In this document: piece after piece, positions 32,755 through 42,331 of the stretch
How the letters are laid out: the number at the start of each line of letters is the position of its first letter
How positions within the stretch are numbered: the first letter of the stretch is position 1
Origin: Treponema sp.
Lineage (GTDB): Bacteria; Spirochaetota; Spirochaetia; Treponematales; Treponemataceae
Assembly: GCA_022510865.1 (NCBI GenBank)
Contig: JAFLSQ010000005.1
Span: 31,451-95,450 of the forward strand
DNA length: 64,000 nt
Direction: 5' to 3'
Translations under genes and position numbers: made by a program
Notes under the pieces: model-generated
The model's database searches: none
The model's input: the letters and a program-made list of their open reading frames with translations, nothing else
What the model was told of the DNA's origin: nothing

Positions 32755-34038
32755 ATGAAGTTTTTTAATCAGAACAACACAGGAAGCACGGAGAAGAACT
32801 GCTTTTTCTGCGGAAGTCCCGCCGGAAAAGACAGGAAGCTTATTCTTGGGCCGAACGGAAACTATATCTGCGACAAATGCGTTGCGGTGTGCAGAAACAT
32901 CCTTGAGCAGGAGGAGGCTGATGTAGAGCCGATTGAGCTTAAGGATGTTCCGACCCCGAGTGAGTTCAAGGCTTACCTTGACAATTATGTTGTCGGGCAG
33001 GACGCGGCAAAAAAAACGCTCTCGGTGGCGGTGTACAACCATTACAAGAGAATGTCCGTGGCGGCGGCGAAGCAGGCTGATGAGAACGCCGTTAAAATCG
33101 AGAAATCGAACATACTTCTCATAGGCCCCACCGGAAGCGGAAAGACACTGCTCGCAAGGACGCTCGCCCAGAGGCTCAAAGTTCCGTTCGCAATCGCGGA
33201 CGCGACTACGCTCACGGAGGCGGGATATGTCGGCGAGGACGTGGAGAACGTGCTTCTGAAACTCATCAACGCGGCTGACGGCAACATTGAGGCGGCGGAG
33301 CGCGGAATAATCTTCATTGATGAGATTGACAAGATTGCCCGCAAGAGCGAGAACACCTCAATCACCCGGGATGTGAGCGGAGAGGGCGTGCAGCAGGCTC
33401 TCCTCAAAATCATAGAGGGAACGCTCGCAAGCGTGCCACCGCAGGGCGGCAGGAAGCACCCGAACCAGGAGATGTGGCAGATTGACACGACGAACATCCT
33501 TTTTATCCTTGGCGGCGCGTTCGTCGGGCTTGACAAGATTATCGAGCAGCGCGTCTCTTCCCATGCGATGGGCTTCGGCTCGTCAATCGGGCAGATGAGC
33601 GATGAGGAGAAGATGAACCTGCTCAATCAGGTGACACCGGATGACCTTGTGCGCTTCGGGCTAATCCCCGAGCTGATTGGCCGTATGCCAATCACCTGCG
33701 CGCTCAAAGAGCTTTCCCGCGATGACCTTGTGTCGGTTCTCACAGAGCCAAAGAACGCGATTACAAAGCAGTTCAAGGCTTCATTTGAGATTGATGATGT
33801 TGACCTGAACTTTGAGAAAGAGGCAATCGAGGAGATTGCGGACGAGGCAATCAGGCAGAAAACCGGGGCGCGCGGTCTGCGCACAATCGTGGAGAAAATG
33901 CTGATGGACGTCATGTTCAAGATTCCGGACATCAAAGGGAAGAAGTCATTCACGGTCACAAAGAAAATCGTGCAGGGCAAGGAAAAGGACATCGAGAAAC
34001 TCATAAAAACAGAGAGCAAGGCAATAGAAAGCGCGTAA
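32755..34038 (+). CDS. clpX: ATP-dependent Clp protease ATPase subunit ClpX
   Basis: ClpX unfolds tagged proteins and threads them into ClpP. The 427 residues start with a C4 zinc-binding domain ([28 protein letters not shown]), then the AAA+ core: Walker A GPTGSGKT (about 122-129), Walker [11 protein letters not shown], the pore loop GYVGED, and the IGF-type loop region near GFGSSIGQ. It is intact and the best-conserved gene of its operon. Confidence 0.98.
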   Translation: MKFFNQNNTGSTEKNCFFCGSPAGKDRKLILGPNGNYICDKCVAVCRNILEQEEADVEPIELKDVPTPSEFKAYLDNYVVGQDAAKKTLSVAVYNHYKRMSVAAAKQADENAVKIEKSNILLIGPTGSGKTLLARTLAQRLKVPFAIADATTLTEAGYVGEDVENVLLKLINAADGNIEAAERGIIFIDEIDKIARKSENTSITRDVSGEGVQQALLKIIEGTLASVPPQGGRKHPNQEMWQIDTTNILFILGGAFVGLDKIIEQRVSSHAMGFGSSIGQMSDEEKMNLLNQVTPDDLVRFGLIPELIGRMPITCALKELSRDDLVSVLTEPKNAITKQFKASFEIDDVDLNFEKEAIEEIADEAIRQKTGARGLRTIVEKMLMDVMFKIPDIKGKKSFTVTKKIVQGKEKDIEKLIKTESKAIESA

Positions 34039-34047
34039 AGGATTGTT

Positions 34048-35193
34048 ATGTCGGACGCATTCGATGGATTATCAGAGAAACTCAGGCAGAAACTGGAAAC
34101 GCTCGCCATAACCGCGCCCACTCCCGTCCAGAGCGAGGTAATCCCAAGAATTCTGGACGGCGAGAGCGTGCTCTTTCAGTCAGAGACCGGCACCGGGAAA
34201 ACTTTCGCGTATCTTCTGCCGCTTCTCACGCTGCTTGAGAACCAGGCAGACCATCAGAGAGTGCGGATTATCATCACCGCGCCCACTTTTGAGCTGGCCT
34301 CGCAGATAAACGCCGCATGCAAGTCAGTCACAGACAGAAAAACCGTGCTTCTGATAGGCGGCGCACCGATAAAACGCCAGATTGAGAGCCTTAAAGATAA
34401 GCCTGAGATTGTGATTGGCACCGCCGCCCGCCTTGTCGAGCTAATCCGGCTGAAAAAACTGAAAGCCGACAGCGTTTTTGCCGCGGTATTTGACGAGACC
34501 GACCGGCTTGTGAAAAAAGAGACGGTCTCTGACACCTCGGATTTGAGGCAGTGCCTGCCGCAGGGCATCCAGACAATAGCGTGCACGGCGACGCTGAGCA
34601 ATCAGACAGAAAAATTCTTTGAGAATTCAAGGACGATTGTAATGCCGCCGGAGGATGTGCTCAGAAAACGCATCACGCACTGGGCGATTTTCGCGGAGAA
34701 CCGCGATAAAATCGAGACGCTCAGGAAATTCATCCACGCGCAGAATCCCGGAAAATCGCTGGTTTTCACGTCACGTGCGGATCAGGCGGACAACATACTG
34801 AGCAAGCTCACTTACAGAAAAATTCAGTGCGAGGTCCTGCACGCCAAGACCGACAAGCAGAGAAGAAAGGCCGCGATTGACCGCTTCCGCTCCGGAAAAT
34901 CAAGGATTCTAATCACAAGCGACCTTGCGGCGCGGGGGCTTGACATTCCCGATATAACGCACATAATCCAGATGGACTTACCGGCGGACGAGGACGCGTT
35001 CATCCACAGGAGCGGGCGCACCGCACGGGCCGGAAAAACCGGAACAAACGTAGTCATAGGTGATGCCGCTGAGATGAGACGCTTTGCCACGCTGGAAAAG
35101 AAACTTGGCATAACAGTCTATCCAAAAGAAATCCGCGGGGGAAAAGTGACTGCCTGCGCGCAGGACGAGGAGAACAATGAAAATCGCGATTGA
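34048..35193 (+). CDS. DEAD-box RNA helicase (DETD variant)
   Basis: ATP-dependent RNA helicase of 381 residues: Q motif (TPVQSEVIP), Walker A (SETGTGKT), motif Ib-type TAAR, motif II DETD in place of DEAD, motif III CTAT in place of SAT, and C-terminal motifs ARGLDIPDI and HRSGRTARAGK. The C-terminal extension is short, as in minimal CshA/RhlE-like enzymes. It lies nine bases after clpX and overlaps the glycosyltransferase by 17 bases. Its role is probably mRNA turnover or ribosome assembly; the DETD variation should still bind Mg-ATP. Confidence 0.88.
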   Translation: MSDAFDGLSEKLRQKLETLAITAPTPVQSEVIPRILDGESVLFQSETGTGKTFAYLLPLLTLLENQADHQRVRIIITAPTFELASQINAACKSVTDRKTVLLIGGAPIKRQIESLKDKPEIVIGTAARLVELIRLKKLKADSVFAAVFDETDRLVKKETVSDTSDLRQCLPQGIQTIACTATLSNQTEKFFENSRTIVMPPEDVLRKRITHWAIFAENRDKIETLRKFIHAQNPGKSLVFTSRADQADNILSKLTYRKIQCEVLHAKTDKQRRKAAIDRFRSGKSRILITSDLAARGLDIPDITHIIQMDLPADEDAFIHRSGRTARAGKTGTNVVIGDAAEMRRFATLEKKLGITVYPKEIRGGKVTACAQDEENNENRD

Positions 35194-36298
35194 CACGCTT
35201 GGATGTGACCATGCGCGCTCCGGATTCGGGGCATACATCCTGTATTTCATCTCAAATCTTCCGAAAAACCTCTCCGAGATGGGCACAAAAATCGAGCTTT
35301 TCGGCACTGAAATAGACAAGTACACCTACACTTCCGGAAAAGAGATTCCCTACTCTTCGGTCAACGTGAAGGAGAGCCTGAGGGCGCAGCGGAAATTCCA
35401 CGCAAGAAAAATCGGCAGGCTAATCAAAAAAAACGGATATGACGCTGTGATTTACCCCGCAATCGAGCGGGTGCTTCCGTCGTCGTTCAAAAATCACACG
35501 GGCGTCGCCATAGCGAACAGCATCGTCTCGGTCGCGCTGGAGAATGAGAGCAGGTCGTCCAGAAAAAGAATTCTAAAGGGGCTGAGGAAAATCCAGATAA
35601 TCATCGCGGCATCAAGGCACATCAAGGATGACCTTGTGAGAAGCGGAATCGAGGCTGGAAAAATCAGCGTGATACACAGCGGGATTGACCACAAGATTTT
35701 TTTCCCGGCGCTCCATTCTGACAGCGAGATTGTTGAGATTAAGCCGTTCGCGATAAAACGGCCATATCTGATTTATGCGTCGCGGCTGTCATCTCCGCTT
35801 AAGAATCACATTCCGCTCATAAAGGCATTCGAGCAGTTCAAGGAAAAAACGGGGATGGCTCACAGGCTCGTGCTGGCGGGAAGCGACGGAATGTACGCGG
35901 AGGAGATTCATAAATCGGCGTTCGAGTCAAAATACGCCACCGACATATTTCTCACAGGATTTTTTCCGCCGGAAAGTCTTGCAAAACTTTACGGGAGCGC
36001 GGAGGCGTGCGTCTTCCCGTCTGTGAGCGAGGGCGTGGGGCTTCCGATTCTGGAGGCGATGGCCTGCGGACTCCCGGTGATAGCATCGGACAAGGGCGCG
36101 CTCAAAGAGATGGGCGGCAATCCGGTGCTTTACTGCGACACGGAGAACCCTGATGAGATGGAGCGGTGCATAGAGAGAATCGTTGAGGACAAAGAGCTTC
36201 GCGAGAGAATGATTTTTGACGGGATTGTCCGCGCCGGTGAATTCAACTGGGAAAAAACTGTGCAGGAGACCGTGGCCCACATCTCAAAATATTGCTAA
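35177..36298 (+). CDS. Group 1 (GT4-type) glycosyltransferase
   Basis: The 373-residue protein has a GT-B fold. The N-terminal part opens with MKIAIDTLGCDHARSGFGAYILYFI, and the C-terminal donor-binding half carries LIYASRLSSPLKNHIPLI and the E-x7-E motif in FPSVSEGVGLPILEAMACGLPVIAS. It probably adds a sugar to a glycolipid or surface polysaccharide; donor and acceptor cannot be told. The start overlaps the helicase gene and has GAGGAG before it. The next promoter overlaps its stop codon. Confidence 0.88.
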   Translation: MKIAIDTLGCDHARSGFGAYILYFISNLPKNLSEMGTKIELFGTEIDKYTYTSGKEIPYSSVNVKESLRAQRKFHARKIGRLIKKNGYDAVIYPAIERVLPSSFKNHTGVAIANSIVSVALENESRSSRKRILKGLRKIQIIIAASRHIKDDLVRSGIEAGKISVIHSGIDHKIFFPALHSDSEIVEIKPFAIKRPYLIYASRLSSPLKNHIPLIKAFEQFKEKTGMAHRLVLAGSDGMYAEEIHKSAFESKYATDIFLTGFFPPESLAKLYGSAEACVFPSVSEGVGLPILEAMACGLPVIASDKGALKEMGGNPVLYCDTENPDEMERCIERIVEDKELRERMIFDGIVRAGEFNWEKTVQETVAHISKYC

Positions 36299-36320
36299 TA
36301 AACGCTAAATTCGGTATAAT
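36292..36320 (+). promoter_or_regulatory. Promoter of smc
   Basis: TTGCTA (36292-36297) overlaps the glycosyltransferase stop; 17-base spacer; perfect TATAAT (36315-36320). Confidence 0.75.
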
Positions 36321-36352
36321 AATCACGTCATAAACTATCATACGAGGGAAAA

Positions 36353-39241
36353 GTGTTTTTAAAAAGCCTTGACATTCAGGGGTTCAAATCATTCGCGGAC
36401 AAGACTCACATAGACTTTTCGGATGGAATCACTGCGCTCCTTGGCCCGAACGGATGCGGAAAGAGCAACGTCGTGGACGCAATAAAATGGGTTCTTGCGG
36501 AGAACCGCTCAAAGAATCTGCGCGCAGAAAAAATGGAGGATGTGATTTTTAACGGAACTGAGCGCCGCGCCGCGCTGAACACCGCGGAAGTCACTCTGAC
36601 CCTCTGCAATGACAAAGGGCTTCTTCCTCTGGATGAGGATGAGATTGCCATAACAAGACGGCTTTACCGCTCCGGGGATCAGGAGTATTTCATAAACAAG
36701 CAGAAAGCGGGTCCCACAGAAATCCGCAGGCTGTTCATGGACACTGGGGTCGGCAAGGCGGCCTACTCCGTCATGGAGCAGGGAAAAATTGACCAGGTGC
36801 TCTCAAGCAAGCCGGAGGACAGACGCTATCTTTTTGAGGAGGCTGCGGGAATCAGCCGGTCAAAGGCGGAGTGCGCCGAGGCAGAGCGTGAGCTTGAGCG
36901 CACAAGGCAGAACATGGCGCAGATTGAGATTGCGCTGAACGAAATCAAGCATCAGTATGACGGCCTGAAAATCCAGTCCGAGAAGACAATCCAATACCGC
37001 AAATTCAAGGATGACATTTACAATTACGAGCTGGACCTGACGCTCCTGCGCCTCAAGAATTTTGTACAGGACAAGACGCGCCACGAGCAGGAATTGCAGA
37101 GGGTTCAGGAGAAGCGCGACAAAGTCCGCAGGGAAATCGAGGAGATTAACGACACAATCTCGCAGAACATGGACAAAGTGAAGGCGATGCAGGAGGAGCT
37201 TTATTCCAAGCAGGCGACGCTCCTTGCAATCGGGCAGGAGAAAAACGGCAAGCTGGAGCTGATTAAGCATCAGAATCAGGAGGCGTCCAAACTGAGCGAG
37301 AAAATCGCGGTTCTGGAGGCACGATGCGGCACGATTCAGGAGCGGATTGACGATGCCCAGGAAGAGATTGACGAGCAGAATTCCGCACTTCACAAGAAGA
37401 CAAAGCAGCTGGATGACATCCGCGGGAACATTGACTCGTTCGAGAAGAACATCACCGCAAGCGGCTCGCAGATAATGGAGAATGACAGGCAGGCCGCAAG
37501 TCTTAAAAATCAGATTGAGGAGCTTGAGGGCGAGCGCGCAAAATTGCAGGACGAGCTGGCATCAATCACAGAGGACATTGTGACGATGCTTGACGAGCGG
37601 CTCAAAAGCGCGGGTTTCTCAGAGAGCGCGATGAGAAGCGCGAAAGAGGAGCTTGAGACATCGCTCGGGAAACTGCGTATTTATGTGGAGGGCCGCAGGA
37701 ACATCTTCTCTGATATTGCGGCCGGAACAAAAATTGCCGATGACAGCGCGACGGCGAGGGAGGCGGAGAATGCGTTCGGCGAGACGCTTGGTCTGGTGGA
37801 CGCGCTCAAAGAATCGCTGGAAAAATATCAGGCATCCTCCCCTGCTTTCATCACAGAATTCCTCTCGCCAGAGGGAATTATGACGAGAAAGCGGGCAATC
37901 GACGGGAAAATCGGGGAAAATCTGACCAAGGCGCAGAATCTTGACAGGACAATCAGCTCCCTGCACAGCCAGAATTCGGAGCTGACGAAAAAAATCGATG
38001 AGTACAAGGAGACGCTCGGGAAACTGCGCCTGAACGAGATACAGATGCAGGAGCAGATAAATTCAACAAAAAATCAGATTGCGATTCTGACCCGCCAGCT
38101 GACGAACGAGCAGAACGCCCTGCACGACACCGAGGACGAGCTTTACACGGAGACAAAGCACGCCGACGACATAAAAGAGCAGATAAACACGTATCAGGAT
38201 GAGCTTGCCGAGATTGAGCACCGCGGCAAGAAACTCGCCGAGGAGATGAACCTGCTTGACGAGGAGATTGCCCGCGCGAACAAAAGCGTCTCTGGCAAGA
38301 GCGACACGCTTGAGAAAAAGCACGAGGAGCAGAACAGGTATCAGGAGCAGTATGAGAGGCTCACGCTCAGCCTGAATTCTGCGGACAATGACATCCGCAA
38401 CATAAAGCAGAATTTTCAGGACCAGCACTCGCGGGATCTCATGGAATTCGAGGAGAGGATGTATAAAATCACGACTCCGGCCGCGGACATCCGTGAGAGG
38501 CTTGCGGAGGCAAAAAGGGAATTCGCCGCGCTCGGAAGCGTGAACCTGATGGCTCCGGAGGAATTCGCGGAGGTGAAGGAGCGTTACGAGCGTCAGAGAA
38601 CGAATTACGAGGACACTGCGCGTTCGCTGGAAAATCTTGTGCGCGTGAGCGAGGAAATCAGGTCAAAATCCGCCGAGATGTTCCTTGAGACTTACAATCA
38701 GATAAAAAAGAATTTCCATAATATGTTCAGGAGGCTTTTCAACGGAGGACGCGCCGAGCTGAAACTGGCTGATCCCGCGAACATCCTCGCTTCTGGAATC
38801 GATATTTTCGCGCAGCCGCCGGGAAAAAAGCTGGAGAACATCGCGCTTTTATCGGGCGGCGAGAAGACAATGACTGCGGTCGCGCTTCTGTTCGCGACAT
38901 ACCAGGTGCGGCCAAGTCCGTTCTGCCTTCTTGATGAGATTGACGCGGCTCTGGATGACAAGAACGTTTCCTCTTTTGTGACAACACTCGAAAGTTTTGC
39001 GAACGTGAGCCAGTACATCATCATCACACATAACAAAAAAACCGTGATGGGAGCATCGACAATGCTCGGCATAACGATGGAGGAATCCGGAGTGAGCAAG
39101 ATTATCGCGCTGAGACTTGACCAGGACATAAAACGCGGCGCGGAGATTGACCACTCGCAGATGGATTTTGAGGACGAGGACGTTCCGGATGAGCAGGGCA
39201 TTGTCCTGCCGCCGCGTCCGCAGAAACGGGAAAAACAGTAG
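36353..39241 (+). CDS. smc: Chromosome segregation protein SMC
   Basis: SMC dimers compact and segregate the chromosome. The 962 residues have the ATP head at both ends: Walker A GPNGCGKS (31-38) and, at the C-terminus, the signature LLSGGEKTMTAVALLF and Walker B PFCLLDEIDAALDD. Two long coiled coils run between about 165 and 790. At 962 residues it is some 200 shorter than Bacillus SMC, so the arms and hinge are reduced. It uses a GTG start behind GAGGGA. The next gene begins at the base after its stop. Confidence 0.94.
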   Translation: MFLKSLDIQGFKSFADKTHIDFSDGITALLGPNGCGKSNVVDAIKWVLAENRSKNLRAEKMEDVIFNGTERRAALNTAEVTLTLCNDKGLLPLDEDEIAITRRLYRSGDQEYFINKQKAGPTEIRRLFMDTGVGKAAYSVMEQGKIDQVLSSKPEDRRYLFEEAAGISRSKAECAEAERELERTRQNMAQIEIALNEIKHQYDGLKIQSEKTIQYRKFKDDIYNYELDLTLLRLKNFVQDKTRHEQELQRVQEKRDKVRREIEEINDTISQNMDKVKAMQEELYSKQATLLAIGQEKNGKLELIKHQNQEASKLSEKIAVLEARCGTIQERIDDAQEEIDEQNSALHKKTKQLDDIRGNIDSFEKNITASGSQIMENDRQAASLKNQIEELEGERAKLQDELASITEDIVTMLDERLKSAGFSESAMRSAKEELETSLGKLRIYVEGRRNIFSDIAAGTKIADDSATAREAENAFGETLGLVDALKESLEKYQASSPAFITEFLSPEGIMTRKRAIDGKIGENLTKAQNLDRTISSLHSQNSELTKKIDEYKETLGKLRLNEIQMQEQINSTKNQIAILTRQLTNEQNALHDTEDELYTETKHADDIKEQINTYQDELAEIEHRGKKLAEEMNLLDEEIARANKSVSGKSDTLEKKHEEQNRYQEQYERLTLSLNSADNDIRNIKQNFQDQHSRDLMEFEERMYKITTPAADIRERLAEAKREFAALGSVNLMAPEEFAEVKERYERQRTNYEDTARSLENLVRVSEEIRSKSAEMFLETYNQIKKNFHNMFRRLFNGGRAELKLADPANILASGIDIFAQPPGKKLENIALLSGGEKTMTAVALLFATYQVRPSPFCLLDEIDAALDDKNVSSFVTTLESFANVSQYIIITHNKKTVMGASTMLGITMEESGVSKIIALRLDQDIKRGAEIDHSQMDFEDEDVPDEQGIVLPPRPQKREKQ

Positions 39242-39643
39242 ATGGATTTCGCAGACTTTTTTGACGGCATAAAAGAAAAATTCTCTGAGACTACGGAAAC
39301 ACTGCTTGACTGGATTGAGGAAAACAAAAAAGTTGCCATCATCATATCATCGCTTGTGATTGTGATTCTTCTCTGCCTCGTCCTGCTCGCGGCATCCGTC
39401 TCATCCGCAAAAAAGAAAAAGAACGCCCCGCGTCCAAGACAGGAGCTGATTCTGAGCGAGCCGCTCCTTATTCCTGACGGCCCGGAGCTGCCGCGTGACT
39501 ACACCCTCACCCGCCGCACAAAAGAGAAATGGACCGATGAGGAGGCCGACCCGTGGTTCACAGTCCCCTCGGAAAAAGAGATTGACTCGCTTTCCCGCTC
39601 GAACGAGAGCATGGTAAACGAAATCATAAAGGCGGCGCCATGA
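39242..39643 (+). CDS. Small single-pass membrane protein of unknown function
   Basis: 133 residues: a cytoplasmic amphipathic start (MDFADFFDGIKEKFSETTETLLDWI), one transmembrane helix (about 30-52) and a basic/acidic outer part (KKKKNAPRPRQEL ...). It begins immediately after the smc stop and overlaps the next lipoprotein gene by four bases (ATGA). The tight packing suggests co-translation; no family was recognised. Confidence 0.75.
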   Translation: MDFADFFDGIKEKFSETTETLLDWIEENKKVAIIISSLVIVILLCLVLLAASVSSAKKKKNAPRPRQELILSEPLLIPDGPELPRDYTLTRRTKEKWTDEEADPWFTVPSEKEIDSLSRSNESMVNEIIKAAP

Positions 39644-41583
39644 AAAAGAAACTCGTAAGGCTCACGCTCTGCCTCGCTTTCCTGCCCATTCTCGCAATCT
39701 CTTGCGCCTCAACTCCGACGCAGAGTGCCGCCGCCGGAATCACCGCGCCTGAAACCAGTGAGCCGGAGAATCAGGGGCAGGAAAATCCGCAGGAGACAGA
39801 GGATGAGGACGATGAGCTTGGCGGAGAGACTTTTGAGAGCGCGGATGATGATGAGCCGAAGCCTGATTTTTCTGATGATTTTACCGCCCCGGAATCAAGC
39901 ACCATGCACGAGATTCCTGATGAGATAATCGAGCCAGAGATAATCACGCTTGAGTACGAGGATGATGACGGCCAGCCTGATTTTGACGAGGCTTCTGAAA
40001 AAGAGAATTCCGATGAAGAGATTGTGATTGAATATATAGAAGTGTTTGACACAAATGATGAGCCGCCCGTGGATTTTTCGGAGACGGACAGTGAGGGCGA
40101 GCCTGAGGCGCAGGAAATCGGCTCTGAGAATCAGAATGAAAACGAGGATGAGACATCTGAGCCGGAGACAACCGAGCAAATCGAGCAGACAGACGCTGGC
40201 GATGAGATTGACCTCACAGAACAGCAGGAAGAACCGACCGCGCCAGTGCCATCCAGAAATATCACGATGAGAATCCAGGAGTATCTGGATGTGACCTACC
40301 CCGGCTCCGGCTGGATTTTCATGGGGCTTACGGACGGCTCAAAGGACATGACTTACTCCGGGCGCAAACTCGGCACAAAGGACACGGTGTTCACGTTGCA
40401 GGCAAAAGAGCCGGGCACAAAAATCCTGCATTTTTACAGGATTGACCCGCTTACAGGCGGCTACATCGATGATTACATTGAGGTTGAGGTTCTGGATGAG
40501 ACTGGCCCGAACGAAACCCATGTGAGCGCGCCGGATTACACGCCTCCGCTTCCCAAAAAGGCGGCGGAGCTTGTCCAGAAAAACGAGGATGAGGAGAGCG
40601 ATGAGGATTTGCCGCAGGTCATGGACGCAGAAAGTCAGAATCTGCCGGAGCGCGAGAGCGAGCCTACGATAACTCAGTCCGTGCAGAGGGAGGAGAATCC
40701 TGAACCGGCGGCGCGGCGGGAAAATCCAGCAGTGACGGCAAGGCCGGAAACTCCTGCGGCGACGCTGACAACACAGGCTGATGAGACTCCTGCGGCAAAT
40801 CAGACAGCGGAGAACAGGCAGACAACACAAACTCCAAGATTGTCTGAGAATCAGGAGACAAATCCATCGGCAAGCCAAGTAGCGGAGAATGGGCGGACAA
40901 ACCAAAGCCCAAGATTGTCGTATGAGAATCAGGGGGCAAATCCTCCGGCAAACCAGACGACGGAGAATAGGCAGGCAAATCAGAATCCAAGAATGTCGTA
41001 TGAGAATCAGGGGGCAAATACTCTGGCAAATCAGGCAACGGAGAATAGGCAGTCAAATCAGAGTCCAAGATTGTCGTATGAGAATCAAGGGATAAATCAG
41101 CCTGCAAGTCAGGCAGCTGAAAGTCCGCGGAGTGATAATCCGTCAGCAAATCTGATGTATGACAGCGGGCGGGAAAATCAGGGGGTAGGCTTCAGATCAG
41201 AAAATCAGCGGGAGAATCCTGTGATAAATCCGCCGCTGGAAAATCCGCCTGACAGTCCTGCGGGGCAGAGGCCTGTTTACAGCGAGAGCGCGGGGATTGA
41301 CGTGGAGCATCTTTTGAAAGAGGCGGAGCAGCATTATGATGCCAAGGAATATTCTCTGGCGAACCAGAAAATCAGGGAATTTCTGGAATATGCAATGGAG
41401 AAGCGGGACGCGGGGCTTTTCTTGCAGGGGCAGATTCTTGAGGCGAAGTCCGAGATTCAGGATATAAGGGCCGCGATTGAGTCATACAGGACGCTCACGC
41501 GGAATTATCCGGACAGTCCTTACTGGGAGCAGGCTAACAAGCAGATTATATATTTAAACAGATTCTATCTGGAAATCAGATAA
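39640..41583 (+). CDS. Repeat-rich lipoprotein with C-terminal TPR-like domain
   Basis: 647 residues. The lipobox is LAISC near residue 22. Residues about 35-195 are extremely acidic and probably disordered. About 200-295 is a folded beta domain (ITMRIQEYLDVTYPGSGWIFMGL). From about 400 to 505 there are Asn/Gln-rich 26-residue repeats (PRLSYENQGANPPANQ-type). The last 90 residues form tetratricopeptide-like helices (LLKEAEQHYDAKEYSLANQKIREFLEYA), similar to BamD/YbgF-type tails. An envelope scaffold is likely. The start overlaps the previous gene by four bases. Confidence 0.8.
   Translation: MKKKLVRLTLCLAFLPILAISCASTPTQSAAAGITAPETSEPENQGQENPQETEDEDDELGGETFESADDDEPKPDFSDDFTAPESSTMHEIPDEIIEPEIITLEYEDDDGQPDFDEASEKENSDEEIVIEYIEVFDTNDEPPVDFSETDSEGEPEAQEIGSENQNENEDETSEPETTEQIEQTDAGDEIDLTEQQEEPTAPVPSRNITMRIQEYLDVTYPGSGWIFMGLTDGSKDMTYSGRKLGTKDTVFTLQAKEPGTKILHFYRIDPLTGGYIDDYIEVEVLDETGPNETHVSAPDYTPPLPKKAAELVQKNEDEESDEDLPQVMDAESQNLPERESEPTITQSVQREENPEPAARRENPAVTARPETPAATLTTQADETPAANQTAENRQTTQTPRLSENQETNPSASQVAENGRTNQSPRLSYENQGANPPANQTTENRQANQNPRMSYENQGANTLANQATENRQSNQSPRLSYENQGINQPASQAAESPRSDNPSANLMYDSGRENQGVGFRSENQRENPVINPPLENPPDSPAGQRPVYSESAGIDVEHLLKEAEQHYDAKEYSLANQKIREFLEYAMEKRDAGLFLQGQILEAKSEIQDIRAAIESYRTLTRNYPDSPYWEQANKQIIYLNRFYLEIR
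40837..41145 (+). repeat. 78-bp in-frame tandem repeats
   Basis: Units begin at about 40837 (75 bp, lacking one Tyr codon), 40912, 40990 and 41068, then decay. Each encodes 26 residues of the pattern RLSYENQG-x-N-x2-A-x-Q-x2-EN-R-x-NQ-x-P. Copy number is probably variable between strains. Confidence 0.9.
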
Positions 41584-41595
41584 CGGGAGAAAAAA

Positions 41596-42318
41596 ATGAA
41601 AAAAATCGGAAGATTTCTGATGATTGCATCCTTGACGGCGGGGCTTATGCCATCCTGCATGATAAGCAGGCAATCAGATAAACAAGAGGAGACGAGGAGC
41701 ATCACGGTCACAGGCTCGGGAAGCGTGACCGTGCGACCTGACATAATCTCGCTGAAATTCATCGTGCGCAACAGCGGCTGGAACATCGTTCAGGTAGCCG
41801 AGCGCAATGCCATCAACACAAGGAACACGCTCAATGCGCTGAAAGAGGCGGGCATTCTTGAGTCGGATATCTCCACGTATGACTACACAATCACGCAGGA
41901 CAACACGCACACCTATGCCGGCGAGTACACCGCCCAGAACACAATCGCCGTGATTGTGCGGAACCCGGACATTACAGGCAGTGTGATTGATGCGGCGGTC
42001 AAGAACAACATCGGCGCGAACGGAATAACATCGTTCGAGTACATTGTGTCCGACAAGACATCCGCGCTGCGCGAGGCAAGGACGATGGCGGTGAAAAACG
42101 CGCAGGACGCGGCATCGCTTCTGGCAGGCGCAAGCGGATGCAAAATAAACGGTGTCCTTGAAATCACTGAGAACTACACAAGCTCGGGGCGGGCGGCGGA
42201 CGCAATGTTCAAGGCAATGCCGATGTCAATGGACGCATCCGCTACAATCACCCCGATTGAACAGGGAGACGTCACAATCACCTCAAACGTGACAATCAAA
42301 TACGGACTTACAAATTGA
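41596..42318 (+). CDS. SIMPL-domain (DUF541) lipoprotein
   Basis: 240 residues with a lipoprotein-type signal ending at LMPSC. The body is the SIMPL/BP26 fold: ITVTGSGSVTVRPDIISLKF at the start, ARTMAVKNAQDAASLLAGASG in the middle and a final strand VTITSNVTIKYGL. Proteins of this family form periplasmic ring assemblies; their function is poorly known. It sits 12 bases after the repeat lipoprotein and 13 before serS. Confidence 0.85.
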   Translation: MKKIGRFLMIASLTAGLMPSCMISRQSDKQEETRSITVTGSGSVTVRPDIISLKFIVRNSGWNIVQVAERNAINTRNTLNALKEAGILESDISTYDYTITQDNTHTYAGEYTAQNTIAVIVRNPDITGSVIDAAVKNNIGANGITSFEYIVSDKTSALREARTMAVKNAQDAASLLAGASGCKINGVLEITENYTSSGRAADAMFKAMPMSMDASATITPIEQGDVTITSNVTIKYGLTN

Positions 42319-42331
42319 GAAGGAATAGACG

